NCBI RefSeq assembly: GCF_013282665.1
Contig: NZ_CP054041.1
Coordinates: 1,408,001-1,472,000, forward strand
Source of the DNA: Listeria monocytogenes
Lineage (GTDB): Bacteria > Bacillota > Bacilli > Lactobacillales > Listeriaceae
DNA length: 64,000 bases
Direction of reading: 5' to 3'
How positions within the stretch are numbered: position 1 is the first letter of the stretch; every line of letters starts with the position of its first letter. Shown one piece after another: positions 14,316 to 22,742 of the stretch. Below the pieces are notes generated by a model, which worked only from the letters and a program-made list of their open reading frames with translations, did no database searches and was not told the origin of the DNA. A program made the position numbers and the translations under genes.

Positions 14316-15731
14316 TTGTCGATACAAATTTTTAATACGTTAAAACGAGAGAAAGAGCCTTTTAAACCACTCAAAGATGGCGAAGTGAAAATGTATGTTT
14401 GCGGACCGACTGTATATAACTACATTCATATCGGAAATGCGCGTCCAATTATTGTTTTTGATACGGTTCGACGTTATTTTACGTATCGTGGCTATGATGT
14501 GAAATTCGTGTCTAACTTTACGGATGTGGATGATAAATTAATTCGTGCGGCTAATGAACTTAAATTGACAGTTCCAGAAGTGGCGGATCGCTTTATAGGC
14601 GCTTATTTTGATGATGTCGATCAACTGAATGTGGCGAAAGCGACTGTGAATCCACGTGTAACGGAGAATATGGATGAAATCATTCAATTGATAAGCACCC
14701 TGATCGAAAAAGGCTATGCGTATGAGTCGGCTGGCGATGTCTATTTCCGGACGAAAAAATTCAAAGATTACGGGAAACTATCTGGCCAAGAATTATCGGA
14801 ATTGCAACACGGGGCTCGGGTTGAATATAATGAGCGTAAACAAGATGAACTTGATTTCACGCTTTGGAAAGCGGCTAAACCGGGTGAAATTTTCTGGGAA
14901 AGTCCGTTTGGTAATGGGCGCCCGGGTTGGCATATTGAATGCTCGGCGCTTGCAAAAAAATATTTGGGTGACACAATTGATATTCATGCAGGAGGGCAAG
15001 ATTTAGTATTTCCTCACCATGAGGATGAAATTGCTCAATCAGAAGCAGCAACAGGGAAAACGTTCGCGAACTACTGGATGCACAATGCCTTTTTAAATAT
15101 TGATGGGGAAAAAATGTCCAAATCGCTTGGGAATTTTATTACGTTGCATGATGTGTTAAAAGACAATGACCCGAATGTGATTCGTTTCTTCATGTTATCT
15201 GTACATTATCGGAAGCCAATTACGCTGAATGATGCGATTTTAGAAGATGCGAAAAATGGTTTGGAACGGTTAATGATTGCATACCAAAATATTGATCACC
15301 GGATTCAAACGGATGATGGCGAATATGTGGAAGAATCGCATGAGGACGAGTGGTTAGAACAACTAACTGAATTAAAACAAGCTTTTGAAGATGATATGGA
15401 TGATGATTTCAATACCGCAAATGCTATTACAACTTTCCATGAACTGGCAAAACGTGCCAATATTTATTTGGCGAAAGAAACTGTTTCTATCAACGTTCTG
15501 CGCGAATTCTTAAGTATGATGCGTTTGTTTGCGGAAGTACTAGGCTTAAAACTAGAGAATACGCAAACTGATTCGCTGGATGATAGCGAAGTGGAAGCGT
15601 TAATCGAAGAACGTCTACAAGCGCGAAATGAGCGTAATTTTGCTCGCGCTGATGAAATTCGAGACATTTTAAAAGAAAAAAATATTATTTTGGAAGACAC
15701 TGCGCAAGGCACGCGGTTTAGACGGGGGTAA
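14316..15731 (+). CDS. cysS: Cysteinyl-tRNA synthetase
   Basis: A class I aminoacyl-tRNA synthetase of 471 residues with the zinc ligand region [16 protein letters not shown] (about 28-43, containing the HIGH-type motif), a second zinc cluster around GWHIECSA (about 207-214), and KMSKS at about 266-270. The start codon is TTG with AAGGAG upstream. It overlaps no neighbour but sits 6 nt after cysE and 3 nt before the Mini-III gene, matching the cysES-mrnC-rlmB-rae1 order typical of Bacillales. Confidence 0.96.
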   Translation: MSIQIFNTLKREKEPFKPLKDGEVKMYVCGPTVYNYIHIGNARPIIVFDTVRRYFTYRGYDVKFVSNFTDVDDKLIRAANELKLTVPEVADRFIGAYFDDVDQLNVAKATVNPRVTENMDEIIQLISTLIEKGYAYESAGDVYFRTKKFKDYGKLSGQELSELQHGARVEYNERKQDELDFTLWKAAKPGEIFWESPFGNGRPGWHIECSALAKKYLGDTIDIHAGGQDLVFPHHEDEIAQSEAATGKTFANYWMHNAFLNIDGEKMSKSLGNFITLHDVLKDNDPNVIRFFMLSVHYRKPITLNDAILEDAKNGLERLMIAYQNIDHRIQTDDGEYVEESHEDEWLEQLTELKQAFEDDMDDDFNTANAITTFHELAKRANIYLAKETVSINVLREFLSMMRLFAEVLGLKLENTQTDSLDDSEVEALIEERLQARNERNFARADEIRDILKEKNIILEDTAQGTRFRRG

Positions 15732-15734
15732 ATC

Positions 15735-16145
15735 ATGGCAGAAGTGAAAGAATATAAACAACTGAATGGTCTCGCGCTTGCTTACATGGGTGACGCAGTG
15801 TACGAAAAATTTATCCGTGAATATTTACTTGCTGCTGGAAAGACAAAACCAAATCAATTGCACAAAACAGCGACAAAATTCGTTTCTGCAAAAGGGCAAG
15901 CTGTGGCGCTGAAAGCTATGATTGCGGAAGGATTTTTGACGGAAGAAGAAGATAGAATTGCTAAGCGTGGGCGTAACGCTAAGTCATATACAGTGCCAAA
16001 AAATACAGATCCTGGAACTTACAGTATGTCCACATCTTTTGAAGCAGTACTAGGCTATCTATACTTAGCTGGTGAAATGGATCGTTTGCAAAAATGGATG
16101 GAGAAGGCGCTTGAAATAGTAGAAAAAGGAGTGGAAAACAACTAA
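15735..16145 (+). CDS. mrnC: Mini-ribonuclease III
   Basis: A 136-residue protein made only of the RNase III catalytic domain, without the double-stranded RNA-binding domain. The GLALAYMGDAVYE segment (about 12-24) contains the conserved acidic catalytic residues, and FEAVLGYLYLAGE (about 103-115) is the second acidic site. Mini-III matures 23S rRNA ends in Bacillales. It lies 3 nt after cysS, and its stop overlaps the rlmB start by one base (TAATG). Confidence 0.93.
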   Translation: MAEVKEYKQLNGLALAYMGDAVYEKFIREYLLAAGKTKPNQLHKTATKFVSAKGQAVALKAMIAEGFLTEEEDRIAKRGRNAKSYTVPKNTDPGTYSMSTSFEAVLGYLYLAGEMDRLQKWMEKALEIVEKGVENN

Positions 16146-16900
16146 TGGAACAAGAAAACGAACAAGAGTGGATTGGCGGGAGAAATCCTGTTCTTGAAGT
16201 ATTACGATCTGATAGAGATATTCATAAAATATATGTGCAAGAAGGTTCACAAAAAGGCGTGTTAAAACAAGTATTAACATTAGCGAAAGAACGAAAAATT
16301 CAAGTTCAATTTGTGCCTAAACAAAAGATTGAAAAAGTAGTAAGTGGGGCTCATCAAGGTGTTGCAGCTCAAGTGGCGGCTTATCAATATGCGGAGTTAG
16401 ACGATTTATTCGCTGCAGCTGAAGCAAAAGATGAAATGCCATTTTTCATTATTTTGGATGAATTAGAAGATCCACACAACTTAGGCTCAATTATGCGTAC
16501 AGCGGATTCTGTTGGCGCACATGGGATTATTATTCCGAAACGTCGCTCTGTAGGTTTGACGCAAACTGTAGCCAAAGCAAGTACTGGAGCGATGGAGTAT
16601 GTTCCGGTGGTTCGCGTAACGAATATGGTGCGGACAATGGAAGAACTACAAAAACGTGGGCTCTGGATTTTTGGAACAGATGCGAAAGGAAGTAGCGATT
16701 ACCGGACGATGGATGTAGATATGCCGCTTGCTATTGTTATTGGTAGTGAAGGATTTGGCATGAGCCGTTTAGTTCGTGAAAAATGTGATTTCCTTGTCCA
16801 TTTACCAATGCGTGGAAAAGTTACTTCACTTAATGCGTCAGTTGCAGCTAGTTTGTTACTTTATGAAGTTTATCGGAAACGTTTCCCTCTGGAGAAATAA
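16145..16900 (+). CDS. rlmB: RlmB-type 23S rRNA 2'-O-methyltransferase
   Basis: A SpoU/TrmH-family SPOUT methyltransferase of 251 residues. An N-terminal substrate-binding domain (about 8-85) is followed by the SPOUT knot with LDELEDPHNLGSIMRTAD (about 104-121), IGSEGFGMSRL (about 199-209) and LNASVAASLLLYE near the end. The family modifies a guanosine in 23S rRNA. The start overlaps the mrnC stop, so two 23S maturation enzymes are translationally coupled. Confidence 0.92.
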   Translation: MEQENEQEWIGGRNPVLEVLRSDRDIHKIYVQEGSQKGVLKQVLTLAKERKIQVQFVPKQKIEKVVSGAHQGVAAQVAAYQYAELDDLFAAAEAKDEMPFFIILDELEDPHNLGSIMRTADSVGAHGIIIPKRRSVGLTQTVAKASTGAMEYVPVVRVTNMVRTMEELQKRGLWIFGTDAKGSSDYRTMDVDMPLAIVIGSEGFGMSRLVREKCDFLVHLPMRGKVTSLNASVAASLLLYEVYRKRFPLEK

Positions 16901-16902
16901 AG

Positions 16903-17415
16903 ATGGAACAAATTCTGCTTGTTGACGGGTATAATGTGATTGGTGCTTGGCCAGAACTTAGTTTCTTAAAAGATCGTGATTTGGAAGCAGCGAGAGATAA
17001 ACTTGTAGAATGGATGGCGGAATATCAAAGTTATACGGGATATCGGGTGGTGGTCGTTTTTGATGCGCAGTTTGTCCGAGGTGTGAAGCGTAAAAGTAAG
17101 AAGTATCAGGTAGAAGTTGTTTTTACGCATGAGGATGAAACGGCAGATGAGTATATCGAACAAAAAGCGATTGAATGGAAAAACGCGCGGACGCAAATTA
17201 TGGTAGCAACATCTGACTATACAGAACAGTGGGCTATTTTTGGACAAGGTGCACTACGAATTTCATCGCGGGAGTTACTTTTTGAAATTCAAGAAATGAG
17301 TAAACAAATCGGACAGAAAATCAAGCGAATTCAGGAAGAAATGCCAAAATCAAACCTTAATCTGGATTCTGATGTCATTTCACAGCTCGAAAAGTGGAGA
17401 AGAGGCGAGAAGTAA
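16903..17415 (+). CDS. rae1: Rae1, ribosome A-site mRNA endonuclease (YacP family)
   Basis: A 170-residue NYN/PIN-like nuclease of the YacP family. The N-terminal LLVDGYNVIGAWP motif (about 5-17) supplies the first catalytic aspartate; VVFDAQFV (about 49-56) and ATSDYTEQ (about 106-113) supply the other acidic positions. In B. subtilis the orthologue Rae1 enters the ribosomal A site and cleaves mRNA during translation (established knowledge). It starts 3 nt after rlmB and precedes sigH by 80 nt. Confidence 0.87.
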   Translation: MEQILLVDGYNVIGAWPELSFLKDRDLEAARDKLVEWMAEYQSYTGYRVVVVFDAQFVRGVKRKSKKYQVEVVFTHEDETADEYIEQKAIEWKNARTQIMVATSDYTEQWAIFGQGALRISSRELLFEIQEMSKQIGQKIKRIQEEMPKSNLNLDSDVISQLEKWRRGEK

Positions 17416-17495
17416 GGGATTGACGGTATGTTTTTGACTATGTATAATGGAGCAACCATAGAAGAAATCCTGTTGTAAAGGAGCCGATTAGCTTA

Positions 17496-18101
17496 GTGAA
17501 TAATTCAGTGAATCAAGAAGAACTTGCGATGCTCGAACTAGCAAGAAGCGGTGATACAGAAGCATTAGAATATTTTTTCAGTAAGTATCAATCGGTTATT
17601 TACTGGAAATCAACTCAATATTTTCTGCAAGGTGCAGAGCGTGACGATTTAATTCAAGAAGCGATGATTGGCCTTTTCAAAGCAATTCGAGATTACGATA
17701 AAACAAAAGAAGCTTCTTTTCGATCTTTTGCAGAAATGTGTATTAACAGACAACTTCTTTCGGCCGTGAAACGGGCATCTAGGCAGAAGAATATTCCGCT
17801 TAATAATTCTGTTTCACTAGACACACCAATGGCTGAGGACGATGTAGACTGGACTTTATTAGATGTCATTTCCGAAAAAGCGGCCGAAACGCCAGAAGAC
17901 TTTTTAATCAAAAATGAAGATTTAATACATGTAGCACGTCAACTAGAACAAGTCACAAGCGAATTTGAAAAAGAAGTATTAAAGCAATATTTAGAAGGCA
18001 AGAGCTATCAAGAAATGGCGCTTTACTTCAATAAAAAAGAGAAAGCAATTGATAATGCTCTCCAACGCGTGAAAAAGAAAATGATGAAACAGCTAGAATG
18101 A
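17496..18101 (+). CDS. sigH: RNA polymerase sigma factor SigH
   Basis: A sigma-70 family factor of 201 residues. Region 2 spans about 20-90 with DDLIQEAMIGLFKAIRDYD (core-binding and -10 recognition), and region 4 spans about 145-200 with a helix-turn-helix around LEGKSYQEMALYFNKKEKAIDNALQRVKKK. The start is GTG with AAGGAGCCG about 13 nt upstream, a loose spacing. The place between rae1 and rpmG-secE-nusG is that of sigH in Bacillales. In Listeria, SigH is linked to competence genes and growth at alkaline pH (family knowledge). Confidence 0.93.
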   Translation: MNNSVNQEELAMLELARSGDTEALEYFFSKYQSVIYWKSTQYFLQGAERDDLIQEAMIGLFKAIRDYDKTKEASFRSFAEMCINRQLLSAVKRASRQKNIPLNNSVSLDTPMAEDDVDWTLLDVISEKAAETPEDFLIKNEDLIHVARQLEQVTSEFEKEVLKQYLEGKSYQEMALYFNKKEKAIDNALQRVKKKMMKQLE

Positions 18102-18109
18102 AAAAACAA

Positions 18110-18138
18110 TTGACTAGCTAAGAGTCAAATGTTATATT
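18110..18138 (+). promoter_or_regulatory. Promoter of rpmG-secE
   Basis: TTGACT (18110-18115), 17 nt, TATATT (18133-18138), located between sigH and rpmG. Confidence 0.7.
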
Positions 18139-18204
18139 TATATGGATGAAATGTGCCTATTTTTTGGCATGGCATATTTAATGATTGCGGAGTTGAGATA
18201 ATTT

Positions 18205-18354
18205 ATGAAGAAGAAAACATCCCTCGCTTGTTCTGAGTGTGGTTCAAGAAACTATACAGTCAATGTTAGCGGGACGCAGAAAGAAACGCGTTTAGAAGTG
18301 AAGAAATTCTGCCGACACTGCAATAAACATACATTACATCGAGAAACAAAATAG
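18205..18354 (+). CDS. rpmG: Ribosomal protein L33 (zinc-binding form)
   Basis: A 49-codon gene. The product has two CxxC pairs (C9/C12 and C36/C39), marking the zinc-binding C+ form of L33. The start ATG has GGAG about 14 nt upstream in a weak ribosome-site context. It is followed after 19 nt by secE, the order rpmG-secE-nusG being standard in Firmicutes. Firmicutes often carry a second, cysteine-free L33 induced under zinc limitation; none is in this window. Confidence 0.95.
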   Translation: MKKKTSLACSECGSRNYTVNVSGTQKETRLEVKKFCRHCNKHTLHRETK

Positions 18355-18373
18355 ACGATATGGAGGTTTTGGT

Positions 18374-18553
18374 ATGTCTGCAATAGCAAGATTCTTTCGG
18401 AATGTTTCATCCGAAATGCACAAAGTTACGTGGCCAACTAGAAAAGAACTTTTAACATACACAGTAACAGTAGTTATTACAGTAGTTTTATTTGCTTTAT
18501 TCTTTATGTTAATTGATTTTGGTATCGAACAAATTATTAAACTTATCGTGTAG
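18374..18553 (+). CDS. secE: Preprotein translocase subunit SecE
   Basis: A 59-residue single-span SecE. An amphipathic N-terminal helix contains the conserved FFRNVSSEMHKVTWPTRKEL region (residues 7-26), followed by one membrane span at about 28-52. SecE is the essential clamp of the SecYEG channel. TGGAGG lies 8 nt before the ATG. An intrinsic terminator follows 45 nt downstream, so nusG expression needs readthrough or a separate promoter. Confidence 0.95.
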   Translation: MSAIARFFRNVSSEMHKVTWPTRKELLTYTVTVVITVVLFALFFMLIDFGIEQIIKLIV

Positions 18554-18597
18554 TGCTAGGAATTTTACAAAGATAATGATATACTATTACTTGAGAC

Positions 18598-18628
18598 AAA
18601 ACCCGTACAACTTTCGGGTTTTTTATTT
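18598..18628 (+). terminator. Terminator between secE and nusG
   Basis: AAACCCG pairs with CGGGTTT around a 9-nt loop, followed by a T-rich tail. It lies before the nusG ribosome site. A TATACT (18634-18639) just after it could be a -10 box for a nusG promoter, but no convincing -35 box is seen. Confidence 0.8.
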
Positions 18629-18641
18629 TGGATTATACTAA

Positions 18642-18682
18642 AAGGAGGATGGCGGCAAAATAGGATTGCTGCCAACTAAACA
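18642..18682 (+). promoter_or_regulatory. Displaced ribosome site with bridging hairpin before nusG
   Basis: The only strong Shine-Dalgarno, AAGGAGG (18642-18648), is 34 nt from the nusG ATG at 18683. Between them lies a hairpin: GGCGGCAA (18651-18658) pairs with TTGCTGCC (18666-18673) around a 7-nt loop, 8 bp with one G-U pair. If folded it leaves 2 + 9 = 11 nt between SD and ATG, a workable spacing. An in-frame TAA (18677-18679) rules out an upstream nusG start. A four-codon ORF (ATG GCG GCA AAA TAG, 18649-18663) begins right at the SD and is probably too close to it to be used. Confidence 0.7.
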
Positions 18683-19216
18683 ATGGAAAAAAATTGGTAT
18701 GTAGTTCATACTTACTCCGGTTATGAAAATAAAGTCAAAGCAAACTTAGAAAAACGTGTAGAATCAATGGGCATGTCCGATAAAATTTTCCGAGTTATCG
18801 TACCGGAAGAAGAAGAAACAGAAGTGAAAAATGGTAAAACAAAAACAATCAAACGCAAAGTTTTCCCTGGTTATGTATTAGTAGAAATCGTTATGACGGA
18901 TGATTCTTGGTATGTTGTGCGTAATACCCCTGGTGTTACAGGTTTCGTGGGTTCAGCAGGTTCTGGATCAAAACCAACGCCATTACTTCCAGAAGAAGCG
19001 GATCGTATTCTTAAAAGCATGGGCATGGTGGAAAAACGTGCGGAAGCTGATTTTGAAATTGGCGAAACTGTTATGGTCAAAGAAGGGCCATTTGCTGACT
19101 TCTCCGGTAAAGTGGACGAAATGGACAATGACAAAGGTAAAGCGAAAGTCATGGTTAACATGTTCGGACGTGAAACGCCAGTCGAAGTGGATTTCAACCA
19201 AATCGAAAAACTTTAA
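18683..19216 (+). CDS. nusG: Transcription factor NusG
   Basis: NusG binds RNA polymerase and influences pausing, termination and coupling to ribosomes. The 177-residue protein has the NGN domain at about 1-115 (WYVVHTYSGYE at 5-15; FPGYVLVE at about 58-65; VRNTPGVTGFVG near 76-87) and a C-terminal KOW domain at about 123-177. The ATG is fixed by an in-frame stop two codons upstream and by alignment with the family start MEKNWYVVHTYSGYE. It lacks a normally spaced ribosome site (see the preceding feature). Confidence 0.97.
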   Translation: MEKNWYVVHTYSGYENKVKANLEKRVESMGMSDKIFRVIVPEEEETEVKNGKTKTIKRKVFPGYVLVEIVMTDDSWYVVRNTPGVTGFVGSAGSGSKPTPLLPEEADRILKSMGMVEKRAEADFEIGETVMVKEGPFADFSGKVDEMDNDKGKAKVMVNMFGRETPVEVDFNQIEKL

Positions 19217-19222
19217 AATGTG

Positions 19223-19254
19223 CAACCTCTACATTATTTGTGGAGGTTGTTTTG
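19223..19254 (+). terminator. Terminator after nusG
   Basis: CAACCTCTACA pairs with TGTGGAGGTTG around TTATT, followed by a short T-rich tail. It ends the nusG transcript just before the Imm63-like gene. Confidence 0.75.
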
Positions 19255-19269
19255 TTAGGAGGCGCCTAA

Positions 19270-19740
19270 ATGGATAAAGCAAAGCGGATTTATCTGGAGT
19301 TTAAGCGAGAAGCCGATTTTTTAGAACTCGACTTCCCACTATTTTTGGGCGATGGACCAGGTTTTGGCGAGCTTTGTATGGATTATAGCGAACAAGATGG
19401 CTATATGCTATATGGTTACGAACGTGGCAAACGTAATAGTGAATTTAAAACAACAAACTTCGAAGAATTTAAATACGAGGTTTTCTTGCATATTTGTTGG
19501 TATATGGGAATGGAGTTTGAATTGCGCCACCGGAAAGAAGATATGGAGCGAAGTGATAATATTTTAGAAGCAGACACCAGAAAAGTCGCTTTTGAAAAAA
19601 CATTGCAACTACTAAAAACGGTCAATCCGGCGTGGCTAGATAAGGCAGCACAAGGCTACGCGTCGTATTTGAATTTATGGCGTGAAAATAAAAATGTTTA
19701 TTTCGATAAAGACACAATGGAATTTAAAGTAAATTTATAA
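19270..19740 (+). CDS. Imm63-like orphan immunity-type protein
   Basis: A 156-residue acidic soluble protein without a signal peptide. The pattern GYMLYGYERGKR (about 44-55), the aromatic-rich helix FLHICWYMGMEFELRHR (about 74-90) and the later FEKTLQLLKTVNPAWLDK segment fit, from memory, the Imm63 family of polymorphic-toxin immunity proteins. GGAGGCG precedes the ATG. No toxin gene is adjacent. It sits between the nusG terminator and the rplK promoter, an odd place for an accessory gene. Family assignment is by pattern only, and the function in this organism is unknown. Confidence 0.6.
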   Translation: MDKAKRIYLEFKREADFLELDFPLFLGDGPGFGELCMDYSEQDGYMLYGYERGKRNSEFKTTNFEEFKYEVFLHICWYMGMEFELRHRKEDMERSDNILEADTRKVAFEKTLQLLKTVNPAWLDKAAQGYASYLNLWRENKNVYFDKDTMEFKVNL

Positions 19741-19746
19741 ATAATC

Positions 19747-19865
19747 TTGCAACTACACATTTAAAATGGTATCATATATAAGTACGTTTTTGACGTATGT
19801 TTTAACGTGGGAGGGGAAATATCAGCCCCAGTCAACCACATCACGGACTTAAGGAGGTATGTCTC
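19747..19865 (+). promoter_or_regulatory. rplK promoter and structured L11 operon leader
   Basis: TTGCAA (19747-19752), 17 nt, TATCAT (19770-19775) form a promoter. The leader (about 19785-19865) has a GTGG/GGGG strand (19807-19816) that can pair with GCCCC (19825-19829) and CCAC or CACG (19836-19845) just upstream of the AAGGAGG ribosome site. A conserved structure of this type before rplK is thought to mimic the 23S L1 site and mediate autoregulation by L1. The fold is inferred by eye. Confidence 0.6.
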
Positions 19866-20291
19866 GTGGCAAAAAAAGTGATTAAAGAAGTTAAACTTCA
19901 AATTCCAGCAGGTAAAGCAAATCCTGCACCTCCAGTTGGACCTGCATTAGGTCAAGCTGGCGTAAACATCATGGGATTCTGTAAAGAGTTTAATGCTCGC
20001 ACAGCCGATCAAGCTGGTCTTATTATTCCTGTTGTGATCACTGTATTTGAAGACCGTTCGTTTACGTTCATCACTAAAACTCCACCAGCAGCTGTATTAC
20101 TTAAAAAAGCAGCTAAAGTGGAAAAAGGATCCGGTGAACCAAACAAAACAAAAGTTGCATCTGTAACTCGCGCTCAAGTACAGGAAATTGCTGAAACAAA
20201 AATGCCAGACCTTAACGCTGCAAATGTTGAATCTGCAATGCTAATGGTTGAAGGTACTGCACGTTCTATGGGTATCACTATCCAAGATTAA
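19866..20291 (+). CDS. rplK: Ribosomal protein L11
   Basis: L11 forms the base of the GTPase-associated centre with L10 and L7/L12. The 141-residue protein has the N-terminal proline-rich [20 protein letters not shown] region (about 13-32) and a C-terminal rRNA-binding domain. Start codon GTG is preceded by AAGGAGG 8 nt upstream. rplA follows after 39 nt in the same operon. Confidence 0.98.
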   Translation: MAKKVIKEVKLQIPAGKANPAPPVGPALGQAGVNIMGFCKEFNARTADQAGLIIPVVITVFEDRSFTFITKTPPAAVLLKKAAKVEKGSGEPNKTKVASVTRAQVQEIAETKMPDLNAANVESAMLMVEGTARSMGITIQD

Positions 20292-20330
20292 TCGTGTGTT
20301 TCACAATTTGACAATTAAGGAGGAAAAGAA

Positions 20331-21020
20331 ATGGCTAAGAAAGGCAAAAAGTATCAAGATGCTTTAAAACAAATTGATGCAAACAAAGTTTACACTGCAG
20401 AAGAAGCAGTAGAACTTGCTAAAAAAATTGACTTCGCTAAATTCGATGCAACTGTTGAAGTAGCATTCCGTCTTGGCGTTGACCCTAAAAAAGCGGACCA
20501 ACAAATCCGCGGTGCTGTTGTATTACCAAACGGTACTGGTAAAACTCAACGCGTATTAGTATTCGCAAAAGGTGAAAAAGCTAAAGAAGCTGAGGCTGCT
20601 GGAGCTGATTACGTTGGTGAATCTGAATTCGTTGAAAAAATCAACCAAGGTTGGTTTGAATTTGACGTTATCGTTGCTACACCTGACATGATGGGTGAAG
20701 TTGGTAAATTAGGCCGTGTCCTTGGACCAAAAGGTTTAATGCCAAACCCTAAAACTGGTACAGTAACTATGGACGTAACTAAAGCAGTTAACGAAATTAA
20801 AGCTGGTAAAGTAGAATACCGTGTTGATAAAGCTGGTAACGTCCACGCTGCAATCGGTAAAGTATCTTTTGATGCTGCTAAACTAGTAGAAAACTTCCGT
20901 ACTGTGAATGACGTTCTACAAAAAGCAAAACCTGCTGCTGCGAAAGGTACTTACGTGAAAAATCTTTCCGTAACAACTACTTTCGGACCTGGAATCAAAG
21001 TCGACCCAGCAAGCTTATAA
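20331..21020 (+). CDS. rplA: Ribosomal protein L1
   Basis: L1 binds the 23S L1 stalk and is a translational regulator of its own operon in several bacteria. The 229-residue protein shows the typical [13 protein letters not shown] segment (about 49-61) and [20 protein letters not shown] (about 127-146). AAGGAGG precedes the ATG by 7 nt. Codon use and length are typical of highly expressed ribosomal genes. A new promoter for rplJL begins 9 nt after its stop. Confidence 0.98.
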
Positions 21021-21028
21021 AATTTAAC

Positions 21029-21057
21029 TTGACCAGCCCCTTGTCTTTTGATAAGAT
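21029..21057 (+). promoter_or_regulatory. Promoter of rplJ-rplL
   Basis: TTGACC (21029-21034), 17 nt, TAAGAT (21052-21057), immediately upstream of the L10 leader. Confidence 0.75.
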
Positions 21058-21064
21058 AGGCTAG

Positions 21065-21205
21065 TTGAAACAATCAAATATCCTTACCGTAGACAGTTGG
21101 TGCGTTTATCGCTTAAATTTGCCACCCGAGGGATTTCTTTTGAAGTGTGCGCCCGCGTGCATTTTACAAAAACCTCTGACGTCTACGGTGTCAGAGGTTT
21201 TTTGT
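21065..21205 (+). promoter_or_regulatory. L10 leader with attenuator
   Basis: A GC-rich structured leader lies between rplA and rplJ, ending in a strong hairpin AACCTCTGAC / GTCAGAGGTT (21171-21199) with a T-run, an intrinsic terminator. Position and form match the L10 leader of Firmicutes, where the L10-L12 complex binds the RNA and lowers rplJL expression (established for the family). The segment TACGGT beside the terminator, and TACCGTAGAC upstream at about 21085, can form the alternative antiterminator pairing. Confidence 0.85.
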
Positions 21206-21267
21206 TGCTGATCAAACGGAACTTGTGTCTGTTTAATTAGATTTAATTGTTGGACGGAGGTGGAAAA

Positions 21268-21768
21268 ATGAGTAAAGTTCTTGAAGCTAAACAAAGTGCA
21301 GTTGAAGAAATTAAAACAAAATTATCAGCTAGTGCGTCTACAGTAATTGTTGATTACCGCGGCTTAAACGTTGGCGAAATCACTGACTTACGTAAACAAT
21401 TGCGTGATGCTGGTATTGAGTTTAAAGTTTATAAAAACTCACTAACTCGCCGTGCTGTTGAAGCTAACGGTTACGAAGGTTTAGAAGGAGCTCTAACTGG
21501 TCCTAACGCAATCGCATTCAGTAATGAAGACGTAGTTGCGCCTGCGAAAATCCTTAACGATTTCGCTAAAGATCATGAAGCACTAGAAATCAAAGCCGGT
21601 GTTATTGAAGGTAAAGTTGCTTCTCTTGAAGAAATTAAAGCACTTGCAACACTTCCATCACGCGAAGGATTGCTATCTATGCTTTGCAACGTACTTCAAG
21701 CTCCAGTTCGCGGTCTTGCTATCGCTACTAAAGCTGTTGCTGACCAAAAAGAAGGACAAGAAGCATAA
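21268..21768 (+). CDS. rplJ: Ribosomal protein L10
   Basis: L10 anchors the L7/L12 dimers to the ribosome. The 166-residue protein has the N-terminal rRNA-binding domain with [12 protein letters not shown] (about 28-39) and [11 protein letters not shown] (about 53-63), and a C-terminal helix for L7/L12. The ATG at 21268 has CGGAGG 7 nt upstream; an in-frame TTG at 21247 would lie ahead of that site and is rejected. Controlled by the L10 leader. Confidence 0.97.
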   Translation: MSKVLEAKQSAVEEIKTKLSASASTVIVDYRGLNVGEITDLRKQLRDAGIEFKVYKNSLTRRAVEANGYEGLEGALTGPNAIAFSNEDVVAPAKILNDFAKDHEALEIKAGVIEGKVASLEEIKALATLPSREGLLSMLCNVLQAPVRGLAIATKAVADQKEGQEA

Positions 21769-21845
21769 TCTGTTCTACCTAGGGGGAACCCTACAAACAA
21801 ATCTCGGTTAAATCCGAAAAATTATATTATTGGAGGAATTTCAAA

Positions 21846-22208
21846 ATGGCTTTAAACATTGAAGAAATCATTGCTTCCGTAAAAGAAGCATCTGTATTAG
21901 AACTTAACGATTTAGTAAAAGCAATCGAAGAAGAATTTGGCGTAACTGCTGCTGCTCCTGTAGCTGTAGCTGCTGCTGGTGGCGGTGCTGCTGAGCAAAC
22001 TGAATTCACTGTAGAACTAGCTTCTGCTGGAGATTCTAAAATCAAAGTAATCAAAGTGGTTCGTGAAATCACTGGTCTTGGCTTAAAAGAAGCTAAAGAA
22101 TTAGTTGACAACGCTCCTAAAGCTCTTAAAGAAGGCGTTGCTAAAGACGAAGCTGAAGAAATCAAAGCTAAACTTGAAGAAGTTGGCGCTAACGTAGAAG
22201 TTAAGTAA
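21846..22208 (+). CDS. rplL: Ribosomal protein L7/L12
   Basis: A 120-residue stalk protein that recruits translational GTPases. It has an N-terminal dimerisation helix, an Ala/Gly-rich hinge (about 38-52) and the C-terminal domain with [20 protein letters not shown] (about 65-84). TTGGAGG precedes the ATG by 8 nt. A strong terminator follows, so the ribosomal cluster ends here rather than running on into rpoB. Confidence 0.98.
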   Translation: MALNIEEIIASVKEASVLELNDLVKAIEEEFGVTAAAPVAVAAAGGGAAEQTEFTVELASAGDSKIKVIKVVREITGLGLKEAKELVDNAPKALKEGVAKDEAEEIKAKLEEVGANVEVK

Positions 22209-22215
22209 TTAACTT

Positions 22216-22252
22216 AAAGACCTTAGATACTTGTTATCTAAGGTCTTTTTTT
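22216..22252 (+). terminator. Terminator after rplL
   Basis: AAAGACCTTAGATA pairs with TATCTAAGGTCTTT around CTTGT, a 14-bp perfect stem followed by T-rich sequence. Confidence 0.95.
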
Positions 22253-22355
22253 ATTGTTATATAAAAAATGCTTTTTAAACTTTTTTTGAAGGCTTTTTTT
22301 AATTGCTATTACATGCTAGTATAAAGAGATGAATTAGTTTTCTGGGGGTTTATAT

Positions 22356-22742
22356 ATGGCAATTAAATCTATATCAAAATCTGAATTAGAAGTAATGAAG
22401 ATTATATGGGATTTTGGAAGAGCGGTTCAGTATGCTGATGTTGCTGGAAAGCTAGAAGAGAAAAATTACTCGTGGAAGAAAAACACTATACTAACTTTTT
22501 TAACGCGCTTAGTTGAGAAAAATTTACTGAGTGTGAAGAAAGTTGGTCGCAAAAACGAATATTATGCGATTGTAAGTGAAAACGAGTATTTAGAACGACA
22601 AACGGAAACCTTTGTAGAAGATATTTATGAAGGGGATGTAAAAGGGTTAATTACAAACTTAGTACAAAATGATTTAATTTCACCAGACGAACTAGAAGAT
22701 TTACAACAATTTTGGAAAAGGATGAAATCACCTAATGAATGA
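22356..22742 (+). CDS. BlaI/MecI-family repressor
   Basis: A 128-residue winged-helix protein of the BlaI/MecI/CopY family: LEVMKIIWDFGRAVQYADVA (about 9-28), then a recognition helix in WKKNTILTFLTRLVEKNLL (about 38-56) and a C-terminal dimerisation part. GGGGG lies before the ATG. It overlaps the M56 sensor gene by 8 nt. Family members repress promoters until a partner membrane protease cleaves them. An imperfect dyad, TTACATGCTAGTATAA at 22309-22324, overlaps a TATAAA -10-like element and may be its own operator. No beta-lactamase gene is adjacent, so the signal and targets are unknown. Confidence 0.87.
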   Translation: MAIKSISKSELEVMKIIWDFGRAVQYADVAGKLEEKNYSWKKNTILTFLTRLVEKNLLSVKKVGRKNEYYAIVSENEYLERQTETFVEDIYEGDVKGLITNLVQNDLISPDELEDLQQFWKRMKSPNE

